DNA of 45,884 nt from Neiella litorisoli. Lineage in GTDB: Bacteria > Pseudomonadota > Gammaproteobacteria > Enterobacterales > Neiellaceae. The translations under genes and the position numbers were made by a program. Location of the stretch: contig NZ_JACXAF010000034.1 in NCBI RefSeq assembly GCF_014773395.1, forward strand, positions 1 to 45,884, in the 5' to 3' direction. Position 1 is the first letter of the stretch; the number at the start of each line of letters is the position of its first letter. Under the pieces are notes generated by a model. It was not told where the DNA came from. It saw nothing but the letters and a program-made list of their open reading frames with translations, and did not search any database. Below, one piece after another: positions 17,842 through 25,614 of the stretch.

Positions 17842-18866
17842 AGTTCCACTTGGCTGGCGCTGGCAAGGCTAGCCAGTGTGGTTAGACCTTGGCCTGAGCT
17901 CAGTACACGTTTGGCTTTGGCTGCGCCGCGCTGCAATGTTGGCTCCTTGCCAGCCAAATAAAGTACAGCAGCAACATTGGCAATGATGGCGGCATTGTGC
18001 GCTGGTTCGCCTTGGCCAGCCAGAATTTCTTTCGCGATTTCAGCATTTTCCTCGGGAGTGCCGCCGACTAAGTCCTCAACGGCAAATTCTTCCAAGTCAA
18101 AATCAGCTGGCGTAATCACTTTCTCTTCGATTTCGCCATGATTAATTTCTGCCACTTGGGTTGGGCCATGCACGGCAATTTCATCAAGGCCTGAACCGTG
18201 AACCACCATCGCCCGAGTGACGCCCAGTTGAACAAGAGCCTGAGCAATCGGCAGCACCAAATCTGGTGAATAAACGCCGAGCAGCATCACATCGGGTTGT
18301 GCCGGATTAATCAACGGGCCAAGCACATTGAAGATGGTGCGAGATTTCAATGCGCCACGAACCGGCATAGCGTGGCGAATGCCAGCATGATATTCAGGTG
18401 CAAAAATAAAGCAGGCGCCGCTTTTATCCAGTGCTTTGGCAGCTACTTCCGGCGGCATTTGAATGTTCACGCCAAGGGTTCTTAGCAAGTCGGCAGAGCC
18501 AGATTTGCTCGATACGCTGCGATTGCCGTGTTTACAAACAGTTAGTCCCGCCGCTGCAGCGACTAATACGCTAGTGGTCGAGATATTGATGGTGTTCAAA
18601 CCATCGCCGCCGGTACCGACAATATCAACCACCTGTCCTTCGGGGCGCGGAAATGAGCGAGCCGCAGCTCGCAGCGCTTGCGCTGCGCCAGCGATTTCAT
18701 CGGCGGTTTCGCCTTTGATTTTCAGCGCGGTTAGCAAACCTGCCATTAACGCTGGTTCAACTTCGCCTGCAACGATGGCAGCGAAAATTGTGCGGGTTTG
18801 CTCGCTGGTTAAGTTGTTACCGGCACAAAGAAGCTCGAAGCACTCTGGCAAAAAATTTGAGTTCAT
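17838..18866 (-). CDS. trpD: Anthranilate phosphoribosyltransferase
   Basis: Transfers phosphoribosyl from PRPP to anthranilate. 342 aa from ATG at 18866, which has a good AAGGA and matches the family N-terminus; the frame is open 19 codons further. The PRPP-binding motif VDIVGTGGDGLNTINIST is present, followed by KHGNRSVSSKSGSADLLR. TrpD is separate from TrpG here (fused in E. coli), the arrangement of Vibrio/Shewanella-like operons. Ten bases lie between the trpG stop and this start. Confidence 0.97.
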   Translation of the reverse strand: MNSNFLPECFELLCAGNNLTSEQTRTIFAAIVAGEVEPALMAGLLTALKIKGETADEIAGAAQALRAAARSFPRPEGQVVDIVGTGGDGLNTINISTTSVLVAAAAGLTVCKHGNRSVSSKSGSADLLRTLGVNIQMPPEVAAKALDKSGACFIFAPEYHAGIRHAMPVRGALKSRTIFNVLGPLINPAQPDVMLLGVYSPDLVLPIAQALVQLGVTRAMVVHGSGLDEIAVHGPTQVAEINHGEIEEKVITPADFDLEEFAVEDLVGGTPEENAEIAKEILAGQGEPAHNAAIIANVAAVLYLAGKEPTLQRGAAKAKRVLSSGQGLTTLASLASASQVEL

Positions 18867-18876
18867 GTGGATGTCC

Positions 18877-19503
18877 TTATGCTGAAGCTGGATTCGATGC
18901 TGCAGACTTAACTGGCGCAGCAAGTGCCCATGCCAGACTTTGATTCAGTAGTTTGGCGCCATCTGTGGTTAATACCGATTCGGGGTGAAACTGCATGCCC
19001 AGTACACGCTCATCAGCGTTCATCACTGCCATTGGGATCCCTTGATAACTGGCGACAACCTCGAGGCCGCCAGTGACTCTGGTGCCCATCAACGAGTGGT
19101 AACGGGCAACCGGAAGAGGTTGCGGCAATCCACTAAACATGTGCTCGCCACAATGATCGATAGCGGATGATTTACCATGCAGAATGTCGCCAGCAGAGCC
19201 GACTTCGCCGCCAAATTGTTCAATCAGTGCTTGGTGCCCCAGACAAATACCAATGATAGGAACGACACCACGCGCCAGAGCGATCAGTTCAATCATGCAG
19301 CCAGCTTCATGTGGCGCCCCGGGGCCGGGCGATAGCACCAACACCGGGTTGTCTGGGCAGGCATCAATGGCGGCCATTACTTGCGCTGCTTGCAGATTAT
19401 TACGGTAAATCGTCACCGGATAGCCTTCCGAGCGAAATTGATCAACCAGGTTGTAGGTGAATGAATCAAAGTTATCTAACAAGAAAATGTGTGCCTTACT
19501 CAT
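18877..19503 (-). CDS. trpG: Anthranilate synthase component II (glutamine amidotransferase)
   Basis: Supplies ammonia from glutamine to TrpE. 208 aa, class I amidotransferase, with catalytic Cys87 in [15 protein letters not shown] and His/Glu in [10 protein letters not shown]. The N-terminal [14 protein letters not shown] and [12 protein letters not shown] motifs are typical. The start is the ATG at 19503, which overlaps the trpE stop codon by four bases (ATGA); the 17 upstream open codons lie inside trpE. A PabA role cannot be excluded but the operon makes TrpG the primary call. The C-terminal extension ([12 protein letters not shown]) is Ala/Ser-rich. Confidence 0.97.
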   Translation of the reverse strand: MSKAHIFLLDNFDSFTYNLVDQFRSEGYPVTIYRNNLQAAQVMAAIDACPDNPVLVLSPGPGAPHEAGCMIELIALARGVVPIIGICLGHQALIEQFGGEVGSAGDILHGKSSAIDHCGEHMFSGLPQPLPVARYHSLMGTRVTGGLEVVASYQGIPMAVMNADERVLGMQFHPESVLTTDGAKLLNQSLAWALAAPVKSAASNPASA

Positions 19504-21122
19504 TGGCCTTCTCCTTGTGTCGATGGTTGCTCGGCGAGTTGCTGATTGGCACAACGCACCGCGTTGATCACGGCTTGCGCCTTATTGCGAGTCTCATCTG
19601 CTTCCGATTGCGGATCAGAGTCGTACACCACGCCAGCTCCCGCCTGCACGTGCGCGATCTGATCCTTGACGAATGCGGAACGGATCACGATACAGGTATC
19701 CATGGCGCCAGTGCCATTGACGTAACCGACGGCGCCGCCATAACTGCCACGGCGTTGTTGCTCGACCGAGCGAATCAACTCCGATGCTTTGATCTTGGGC
19801 GCGCCGGTCAAGGTGCCCATATTCATGCAGGCTTGATAGGCATAGAGGGCATCCAGATCGTGGCGCAATTTACCCACGACCCGTGAGACCAGATGCATTA
19901 CATGGGAGTAGCGGTCGACCTTGAGCAAATTAGCAATGTGGCGAGTGCCAGGCTCGGAAATTCGCGCAACGTCGTTACGTGCCAAATCAACCAGCATCAA
20001 ATGCTCCGACAGCTCTTTTTTATCGAGCCGTAATTCAAGCTCAATGCGGCTGTCCAAATCCGGGTTAATGCTGCCATCGTCGTTAAAACCGCGACGGCGG
20101 GTACCTGCAATCGGATAAACCTCAACATCGCGGCTATCGGCGCAGAATTTCACCGCACATTCAGGGGAGGCGCCAAACAAAGTGAAATCCTGATCTTGCA
20201 TGTAAAACATGTATGGGCTGGGATTGCTTTGTCGTAATGCTTGATACGCCAGCAAGCTGTCAGGACAAGCGAGGCTGAAGGTGCGAGACGGCACCACCTG
20301 AAAAATATCACCAACAAAGATGTTGTGCTTTAGCTGCTTTACATGGTCGCGGAAGGTGGCATCGTCCATGCTTTCGGCAACATCAGAATTGTTTGGCGCA
20401 GCACTTGTGGAGCCGAAGGATTGCAATGTTGCGTCGTTGGTTAACTCGGCAATGGCCTCAATACGAGGGGCCAGTTGAGCGATAACTTTGTCGGCGTGTT
20501 CGCCGCCAAAGACGGTCGCGACCAAATGACAATGCTGATTCACATGGTCCAAGTGCAATAAGGTTTCAGCCAAATAGAACACAAAATCAGCGCAATCGTT
20601 CACTCCTTGTGGCACTTGCGGCAGTTGCTCGACGCTGGCAATCAGATCGTACGCAAACACACCACCAAGGAAAATGGCGTTGGGTTCATCCGAGTCGGTA
20701 GTGATTTGATTAACGATGGTTCTTAGTGCATCAAATGGTGACGCTGCTTTCAGTCGCGACTCTTCATCCAAGCCCAATGCTGGTATATCGAATTGGGCTT
20801 CTATGGCATCGCCAGCGCATGATGTGGTGGCGATCTGGCTTAACTGTTCGGTTAGAAAGGGCAGTAAGCTGCGGCCATTATCGGTAAGTGCGGTGATACA
20901 AACGGTTCGTTCGTTGCACTCTAATCGTAATGCCGCGTCGATCAGCATCAAGCTTTGGGTGTGTTGCTTGGAGTCAATTTCGGCGGATTCAAGCAGCATG
21001 CTGTTGCTGTGTTGATTGCGGCCGCAAATTCGCGAATACAAGGCGAGTGGATCGGCTTGATAGCTAAGCGAGCGGGTGACTACATGAGCCTGGCCGATGG
21101 CTAAAGAATGGTGCTCAGTCAT
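19500..21122 (-). CDS. trpE: Anthranilate synthase component I
   Basis: Converts chorismate plus ammonia to anthranilate, the committed step of tryptophan synthesis. 540 aa. The [10 protein letters not shown] segment (about 43-52) is the tryptophan feedback-binding motif, so allosteric inhibition is expected. The C-terminal chorismate-binding domain shows [53 protein letters not shown] and [18 protein letters not shown] sequence. A perfect AGGAGG precedes the ATG. It is the first structural gene, preceded by the trpL attenuator. Confidence 0.98.
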   Translation of the reverse strand: MTEHHSLAIGQAHVVTRSLSYQADPLALYSRICGRNQHSNSMLLESAEIDSKQHTQSLMLIDAALRLECNERTVCITALTDNGRSLLPFLTEQLSQIATTSCAGDAIEAQFDIPALGLDEESRLKAASPFDALRTIVNQITTDSDEPNAIFLGGVFAYDLIASVEQLPQVPQGVNDCADFVFYLAETLLHLDHVNQHCHLVATVFGGEHADKVIAQLAPRIEAIAELTNDATLQSFGSTSAAPNNSDVAESMDDATFRDHVKQLKHNIFVGDIFQVVPSRTFSLACPDSLLAYQALRQSNPSPYMFYMQDQDFTLFGASPECAVKFCADSRDVEVYPIAGTRRRGFNDDGSINPDLDSRIELELRLDKKELSEHLMLVDLARNDVARISEPGTRHIANLLKVDRYSHVMHLVSRVVGKLRHDLDALYAYQACMNMGTLTGAPKIKASELIRSVEQQRRGSYGGAVGYVNGTGAMDTCIVIRSAFVKDQIAHVQAGAGVVYDSDPQSEADETRNKAQAVINAVRCANQQLAEQPSTQGEGQ

Positions 21123-21232
21123 AGTGCCTCCTGAGCCGATTGCCGCAGCGGCAATGTCAATGTGATAAACCGTTTCATCTCTGCAATTCCTTATAATTGG
21201 TTACTGCGCGATAACCAGCAGAGTCAAGGTAC

Positions 21233-21308
21233 AAAAAAGCCCGCTCTGGCTGGAGCGGGCTTTGCGATTCGTTAATTTCAGGCAATCAAAACTCAACGCA
21301 CAACCCGC
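21233..21308 (-). promoter_or_regulatory. trp attenuator (antiterminator and terminator)
   Basis: Terminator (3:4): stem GCCCGCTC/GAGCGGGC (21239-21246 with 21253-21260) followed on the minus strand by TTTTTT. Antiterminator (2:3): minus-strand GCGGGTTGTGCG (21308-21297) can pair with CGCAAAGCCCGC (21266-21255) with one G-U and one mismatch in 12. The two structures share GCCCGC and so exclude each other. Strand 2 lies just after the Trp codons of trpL, as required for ribosome-stalling control. Confidence 0.88.
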
Positions 21309-21360
21309 AAGGGACGTGCCACCACCAGTTGGTTACTTGAGTGTTTGCTGCAAAAGTCAT
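21286..21360 (-). CDS. trpL: trp operon leader peptide
   Basis: A 24-codon reading frame, MTFAANTQVTN then three consecutive Trp codons (TGGTGGTGG), then HVPCGLCVEF and TGA. It lies immediately upstream of a mutually exclusive antiterminator/terminator pair and of trpE. When charged tRNA-Trp is scarce the ribosome stalls at the Trp run, the 2:3 hairpin forms and transcription reads into trpE. The Shine-Dalgarno (AGGCG) is moderate. The peptide itself probably has no other role. Confidence 0.93.
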   Translation of the reverse strand: MTFAANTQVTNWWWHVPCGLCVEF

Positions 21361-21392
21361 TGCTAACGCCTGAATCTTTTTTGTGGGTGTTA

Positions 21393-21421
21393 TTGGTACG
21401 TGATTGACCAACTATTGTCAA
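21393..21421 (-). promoter_or_regulatory. Probable trp promoter
   Basis: A perfect -35 box TTGACA at 21421-21416, a 17-base spacer, then TACCAA at 21398-21393 as a weak -10. It lies 33 bases before the trpL ATG. A TrpR operator may overlap the -10 region, but no clear match to the palindromic TrpR consensus was found. Confidence 0.5.
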
Positions 21422-21463
21422 GAGAAGACTGGCCTGAGGAGCAATTACGGCATAAAACGGCAT

Positions 21464-21495
21464 AAAAAAAGATGCCAACTGTTAATTGGCATCTT
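21464..21495 (-). terminator. Terminator of the small-gene unit upstream of trpL
   Basis: A 10-bp perfect stem AAGATGCCAA/TTGGCATCTT (21469-21478 with 21486-21495) followed on the minus strand by a T-run. It separates the small minus-strand genes at 21526-21854 from the trp promoter. Confidence 0.88.
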
Positions 21496-21525
21496 TGTCG
21501 TCGGTGTCATGGATATCGACTTGGA

Positions 21526-21627
21526 CTAATCCTTGATGCTGGTTAGCAGGTGAAGCCCAAGCCATGTCACCAGCCAACCTGCTAGTGGCAGACTCCACCA
21601 GACCAGTAATTCGACCGGTGACAACAT
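21526..21627 (-). CDS. Possible 33-aa Trp-rich membrane peptide
   Basis: Read on the minus strand from ATG at 21627: MLSPVELLVWWSLPLAG then WLVTWLGLHLLTSIKD and TAG. It is one long hydrophobic helix with five tryptophans, a negatively charged N-terminal side and KD at the end. It begins five bases after the stop of the preceding secreted protein and ends 31 bases before a strong terminator, so it sits inside a transcribed unit. There is no good Shine-Dalgarno; coupling to the upstream gene would be needed. A different short frame (ATG at 21573, 27 codons, ending in the terminator stem) competes. Confidence 0.4.
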   Translation of the reverse strand: MLSPVELLVWWSLPLAGWLVTWLGLHLLTSIKD

Positions 21628-21632
21628 CAGGG

Positions 21633-21854
21633 TTATTCGCCTGATTCGTCAGTTTCGACCATGGTTTGCAAGCTGGCCCAAACTTGTTCTAGTTGGCGAA
21701 CAGAACTTTCTTTGATGTCTGCGGCCACTTGCTCAGCAACTTCCATAGCAACTTCTGTGACCGTCTCGGTCAGATCGTTAGCCGAAGCCGCAGGTGCGAA
21801 AGCAGTTGAAGCCAAAGTTAATCCAGAAATAAGTGCGATTTGAATGCGTTTCAT
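21633..21854 (-). CDS. Small secreted protein, unknown function
   Basis: A 73-aa protein with a clear Sec signal peptide (MKRIQIALISGLTLASTAFA, cleavage near ASA at about residue 25) followed by an acidic, probably helical mature part of about 48 residues (NDLTETVTEVAMEVAEQVAA and onward). The ATG has a well-placed GGAGAG. No family is recognised. It lies divergent from rnm across a 389-bp AT-rich region, and upstream of a possible 33-aa membrane peptide with which it shares a terminator. The mature part looks like a small amphipathic helical periplasmic protein. Confidence 0.68.
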   Translation of the reverse strand: MKRIQIALISGLTLASTAFAPAASANDLTETVTEVAMEVAEQVAADIKESSVRQLEQVWASLQTMVETDESGE

Positions 21855-22243
21855 GATTTCTCTCCAGTACCCTTTCCTGTCTGTTGCAGGGGTGTGGGTT
21901 AGTGTTAGTTTCCAGTGACACCGCTGTGCTTCACTGCGTTACACAACCAGTAATTCAAGCTGTGTGCCAACTTGGTTAAAATTTTTAACGTATTGTTTTA
22001 ATTATTGTTTATTTTGGTTGGTTAGTTTTTTTGAAATTGTAACGAGTGCCTTGGGCGGGATGTGTTAGTGAAAATAACTAGCGAGTTGGTGATTTTCACA
22101 AGTGCTGATAGTGCAACATAGCCGAACCATGAGTGCTGTATGCTGTTCTCATCAAATCGCTTGGCAGGTTTTTGTTACTGCGGTTACCATCGCATTTTGA
22201 TTTCAGCCAAAGCTGAGCCATCACTAAACCGGACCAACAGCCA
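21855..22243. other. 389-bp AT-rich intergenic region
   Basis: Divergent region between the small secreted protein gene (minus) and rnm (plus). It contains long T- and A-rich tracts around 21975-22035 and no credible open frame, tRNA or terminator. It must carry the promoters of both flanking genes, but no promoter could be assigned with confidence. Confidence 0.6.
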
Positions 22244-23089
22244 ATGAAGATTGATTTGCATTGCCACAGCACATGCTCTGACGGCACCTTAACGCCGCAG
22301 GAGTTGCTATTGCGTGCCAGCAACATGCAGGTTGATGTATTGGCGCTGACCGATCATGACTCGGTTGAGGGCGTTGCCAAACTTCGAGAAGCGGCACAAG
22401 CGGTAAAGCCCCCCATCCAAATTATTAATGGTGTCGAGATCTCCTGTGCTTGGCACGGGCTCGAAATACACATCGTCGGTTTGCACTTTGATTTGCAGCA
22501 CCCAGCAATCACTGAGTTATTGGGTCAGCAGGCCGAGCGACGCTTGACCCGCGCCATGACGATCGCCGCTCGTTTGCAGCGCAAAGGGCTGGACAACTGC
22601 TGGTCTAAAGTATCGGCGCTTGCCCAAGGCGGGCAAGTGACGCGCTCTCACTTTGCCCGCTTGCTGGTCAAAGAAGGTTGGGTAAGTTTGGAGAAAACCG
22701 CCTTCAAAAAATATCTGCGCAAAGGTCGCAATGCCTACGTTGCGCCACCTTGGTGTTCGATCCCCGAGGCAATTGCGGCAATTCAAGCGGGCGGCGGCCG
22801 AGCGGTGCTGGCACACCCACTGGATTACCAACTGGCTGGCAATTGGCTCAGCAAATTATTGGATGAGTTTAGTGATGCTGGCGGCGATGCGATTGAAGTG
22901 GCACAATGCCAGCAAACACCGGCGCAACGCCTGAAGTTGGCCGAATTAGCCAGACAGTACAATTTGCTCGCCTCGCAGGGTTCTGATTTTCACTTTCCTG
23001 CAGGGCGCCGAGAGTTAGGCCGAAGCCTTGAACTCCCAGCAGATTTAACCCCAGTGTGGGACGGCTGGTTGACAGCAAACGAGGCGTGA
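22244..23089 (+). CDS. rnm: RNase AM, PHP-family 5'-3' exonuclease (YciV/TrpH)
   Basis: A 281-aa PHP-domain phosphoesterase. E. coli YciV (RNase AM) trims short oligonucleotides and rRNA 5' ends and can act on 3',5'-bisphosphonucleotides. Metal-binding motifs are intact: DLHCHSTCSDG (His6, His8), ALTDHDSVEG (Asp37, His38), NGVEISC, and C-terminal LLASQGSDFHFPAGRRELG. It heads rnm-yciO-scpA-scpB on the plus strand, divergent from trp, the same order as in Shewanella-type genomes. Length is typical. Confidence 0.93.
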   Translation: MKIDLHCHSTCSDGTLTPQELLLRASNMQVDVLALTDHDSVEGVAKLREAAQAVKPPIQIINGVEISCAWHGLEIHIVGLHFDLQHPAITELLGQQAERRLTRAMTIAARLQRKGLDNCWSKVSALAQGGQVTRSHFARLLVKEGWVSLEKTAFKKYLRKGRNAYVAPPWCSIPEAIAAIQAGGGRAVLAHPLDYQLAGNWLSKLLDEFSDAGGDAIEVAQCQQTPAQRLKLAELARQYNLLASQGSDFHFPAGRRELGRSLELPADLTPVWDGWLTANEA

Positions 23090-23111
23090 ATAAAACAAAA
23101 GGATCCCGGCC

Positions 23112-23732
23112 ATGAGTCAATTTTTTTATGTGCATCCCGACAACCCACAAGCCCGACTAATCAATCAAGCGGCAGCGATCATTCGCAATGGCGGCGTGGT
23201 AATTTATCCAACTGATTCGGGCTATGCCATTGGTTGTCATATTGGTGATAAGAAAGCGTTAGACCGCATTTGTCGTATTCGAAAAATCGATAAAGACCAC
23301 AACTTCACCTTGGTTTGTCGCGATTTATCTGAGTTGAGTTTATATGCCAAGGTAGAGAACTCTGCTTTTCGCGTTATTCGTAATAACACGCCTGGCGCTT
23401 ATACTTTTATTTTTAAAGCGACCAAGGAAGTGCCTCGCCGGTTATTGAATCCGAAGAAGAAAACCATTGGTATTCGAGTGCCGGATAACACCATTGCGTT
23501 GGCGCTGCTCGAAGCCCTTGGCGAGCCGCTGATGTCGACCACCTTGATCTTGCCAGACAGCGATGTTGCCGAGTCCGATCCGGAAGAAATTCGTGATCGC
23601 TTGGAGCATCAAGTGGATCTGATCATCAACGGCGGCCACCTTGGCGAATCGCCAACGACAGTCGTTGATTTCAGTGATGATGAGCCGGTTATCGCACGAG
23701 TTGGGCAGGGCGATCCTGACGTGTTTGCCTAA
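23112..23732 (+). CDS. yciO: YciO, Sua5/YciO/YrdC family protein
   Basis: A 206-aa protein of the Sua5/YrdC fold, whose best-known members (TsaC/Sua5) make threonylcarbamoyl-AMP for tRNA t6A. YciO is a close relative whose cellular role is less certain. Conserved segments: GGVVIYPTDSGYAIGCHIGD, ICRIRKIDKDHNFTL, NTPGAYTFIFKATKEVPRR and KKKTIGIRVPDN. AAAGGA is spaced eight bases before the ATG. It lies between rnm and scpA with only three bases to scpA, so it belongs to the same operon. Confidence 0.93.
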   Translation: MSQFFYVHPDNPQARLINQAAAIIRNGGVVIYPTDSGYAIGCHIGDKKALDRICRIRKIDKDHNFTLVCRDLSELSLYAKVENSAFRVIRNNTPGAYTFIFKATKEVPRRLLNPKKKTIGIRVPDNTIALALLEALGEPLMSTTLILPDSDVAESDPEEIRDRLEHQVDLIINGGHLGESPTTVVDFSDDEPVIARVGQGDPDVFA

Positions 23733-23735
23733 GCC

Positions 23736-24590
23736 ATGAGCGAGGTTGCGTCGTCGCAAACAACACCCTCTAGTCTGGCGGAATCGTCTGTTCAAAGCCC
23801 GACGCAACAACAGCCCTTGCCGCTGGGCTATGTCCGCGGCGAGGCATTTACCGACCAGCCTCAAGATCTCTACATTCCACCTGAAGCTTTGGCCGTTATC
23901 CTCGATGTATTCGAAGGGCCAATGGATTTGCTGCTGTATCTGATTCGACGCAATAAGCTCGATATTCTTGATTTGCCGGTACTTGAAATTACCGAGCAAT
24001 ACATGGAATACATCGCCCTGATGGAAGAGCTAAAGCTGGAGTTGGCTGCTGATTACCTATTGATGGCGGCATTATTAGCTGAGCTAAAATCGCGCATGCT
24101 ATTGCCTCGCCATTCAGACGATGAAGCAGAAGAAGCTGACCCACGAGCAGAGTTACTGCGGCGCTTGCAAGAATACGAGCTATTCAAGCGCAAAGCCGAG
24201 GAAATTGAACAGCTGCCGCGCAATGAGCGAGATTTCTTTTGCGCCAAAGCCGATCTTGATGACACGGTGAAGCCGACCAAACTGTCGCCAGATGTGGAAT
24301 TAGAGGATCTGATGATGGCATTTGCTGGCGTCGTCAAACGGGCGCAGGCGTTTGATCATCACCATGTTGAGCGCGAAGCCTTATCGACGCGCGAACGCAT
24401 GACTCGGGTGTTGGAAACGTTACAGCACGGAAAGTTTGTCAGCTTCGATCAGCTATTTGATGTCGAAGAAGGTAAGGGCGGCGTGGTCGTGACCTTCTTG
24501 GCGATTTTGGAGCTGGCTAAAGAGCAGCTGTTAGAGCTAACTCAGGCCGAACAGTTTGGCCAAATCCATGTTCGAGCGAAGGCTGCGTGA
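23736..24590 (+). CDS. scpA: Segregation and condensation protein A
   Basis: The kleisin subunit of the Smc-ScpAB condensin that compacts and helps segregate the chromosome. 284 aa. Family features: VILDVFEGPMDLLLYLIRRN (N-terminal Smc-neck binding helices), DYLLMAALLAELKSRMLLP, an acidic linker (DDEAEEADPRAEL) and a C-terminal winged helix near VVTFLAILELAKEQLLEL. The N-terminal 45 residues are an extra Ser/Gln/Pro-rich extension. Its presence with scpB implies a Smc-type rather than a MukBEF-only system. A hairpin repeat interrupts the usual tight scpA-scpB junction. Confidence 0.95.
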   Translation: MSEVASSQTTPSSLAESSVQSPTQQQPLPLGYVRGEAFTDQPQDLYIPPEALAVILDVFEGPMDLLLYLIRRNKLDILDLPVLEITEQYMEYIALMEELKLELAADYLLMAALLAELKSRMLLPRHSDDEAEEADPRAELLRRLQEYELFKRKAEEIEQLPRNERDFFCAKADLDDTVKPTKLSPDVELEDLMMAFAGVVKRAQAFDHHHVEREALSTRERMTRVLETLQHGKFVSFDQLFDVEEGKGGVVVTFLAILELAKEQLLELTQAEQFGQIHVRAKAA

Positions 24591-24610
24591 TACAACTCGA
24601 ATCGTTTGTA

Positions 24611-24718
24611 TGAAGGGTTCTATGGTTTGTTGTGAGAGACGCCGTAAAATCATCCCTGATGGCTCTGCTGCTGCATCCATGCAGCAGAAGCTCACACAAC
24701 AAACCATAGAACCCTTCA
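24611..24718. repeat. Long-stem hairpin element between scpA and scpB
   Basis: A 24-bp perfect inverted repeat (24611-24634 with 24695-24718) encloses a core that has its own palindrome CTGCTGCAT-CC-ATGCAGCAG (24668-24687). The core (about 24637-24689, gacgccgtaaaatcatccct onwards) recurs in reverse orientation at about 28943-28993. There it is flanked by a different but also self-complementary stem. It is about 108 bp in total and looks like a REP/MITE-type mobile hairpin. In RNA it would form a very stable stem inside the scpA-scpB transcript. Confidence 0.8.
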
Positions 24719-24854
24719 ACGTAAGCTCTTGGCCTTCTATAGTGAGTTCGAAGTTTGCTGGCGATTGCTTGGGCTACATAACTAAAATAGCCGATTGATT
24801 AGGCTAGTTAACTAGAAATAACTGTAACGATGAAACCGGAGTCATCAGCAGAAA

Positions 24855-25532
24855 ATGGCAAAACCCATTAACGACGAACAACTTGCCCAAATCATCGAAG
24901 CGGCCTTGTTTGTTGCAGATCAACCGATGACGCCGGTGGCATTGCGTGATTCGGTGTTGCAGCAATTCGCGGTGCCATTGCCACGGATCCGCGAAGCCCT
25001 AGAGCGGCTCAGGCAGGATTATTTATCACGAGGGGTGAACTTAATTGAAGTGGCGTCGGGATTCCGTTTTCAAACCGCGCCGGTGGTCAGTGAACAAATC
25101 GCCCTCATGTGGACCGAACGCGCGCCACGCTACTCCCGAGCAACGCTCGAAACCTTGTCATTAATTGCTTATCGCCAGCCGATCACCCGAGCTGAAATTG
25201 AAGACGTGCGCGGCGTGTCGGTGTCGTCGCAGATCATGAAAACCTTACAAGAGCGCGGTTGGATTAAATCGGTTGGTCATAAGGAAGTGCCGGGCAGGCC
25301 ATCCTTGTGGGCAACAACTGCTGAATTTCTGGATTATTTTGGCCTCAAAAGCCTCAGTGATTTACCCGAACTTGAGATGCCTGAAAATGCTCGAGAGCTG
25401 GCGCTGGCTAACGAATATCCGTTACTTAATGAGGTTGAAACGAGCAAAAAAACTGAAGCCGAGGATCAAACCCAAAGTGCCGACGCAGATGTTTCAGTTG
25501 CTGAACAGGCGATAGTTAAAGACCTAGACTGA
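24855..25532 (+). CDS. scpB: Segregation and condensation protein B
   Basis: Winged-helix partner that dimerises and binds the ScpA linker in the Smc complex. 225 aa. Conserved: IIEAALFVADQPMT, ASGFRFQTAP, YSRATLETLSLIAYRQPITR, EIEDVRGVSVSSQIMKTL and KEVPGRPSLWATT. The C-terminal 45 residues are a low-complexity acidic tail. The only purine-rich site (GGAG at 24838-24841) is 13 bases from the ATG, a wide spacing. In related genomes rluB usually follows scpB; here a WYL regulator follows instead. Confidence 0.95.
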   Translation: MAKPINDEQLAQIIEAALFVADQPMTPVALRDSVLQQFAVPLPRIREALERLRQDYLSRGVNLIEVASGFRFQTAPVVSEQIALMWTERAPRYSRATLETLSLIAYRQPITRAEIEDVRGVSVSSQIMKTLQERGWIKSVGHKEVPGRPSLWATTAEFLDYFGLKSLSDLPELEMPENARELALANEYPLLNEVETSKKTEAEDQTQSADADVSVAEQAIVKDLD

Positions 25533-25545
25533 TTACTTGATGTTC

Positions 25546-25560
25546 GTATCAAAATGATAC
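25546..25560. promoter_or_regulatory. Perfect palindrome upstream of the WYL regulator
   Basis: GTATCA-AAA-TGATAC, a perfect 6+3+6 inverted repeat located 55 bases before the GTG start of the WYL-domain regulator. BrxR/CapW-type regulators repress their own promoters by binding inverted repeats as dimers, so this is a candidate operator. A weak terminator role for scpB is less likely because no T-run follows. Confidence 0.45.
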
Positions 25561-25614
25561 ACACTGTCATTCACATTGAATTGGCGCTTTGCCGGATCTG
25601 AATAGGGAATTACA

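Noticed and set aside
21490-21573. 27-codon minus-strand frame (MAWASPANQHQGLVQVDIHD onward) ending in the terminator stem
   Set aside because: It overlaps the 33-aa candidate in another frame, its acidic tail is low complexity and the stop lies inside the terminator hairpin. It could not be preferred over the other frame.
24592-24800. Short frames in both strands between scpA and scpB
   Set aside because: They are products of the inverted repeat, which yields similar peptides on both strands (MKGSMVCC).
25546-25560. Palindrome as the scpB terminator
   Set aside because: The stem is only 6 bp, AT-rich and lacks a T-run, so an operator role was favoured.
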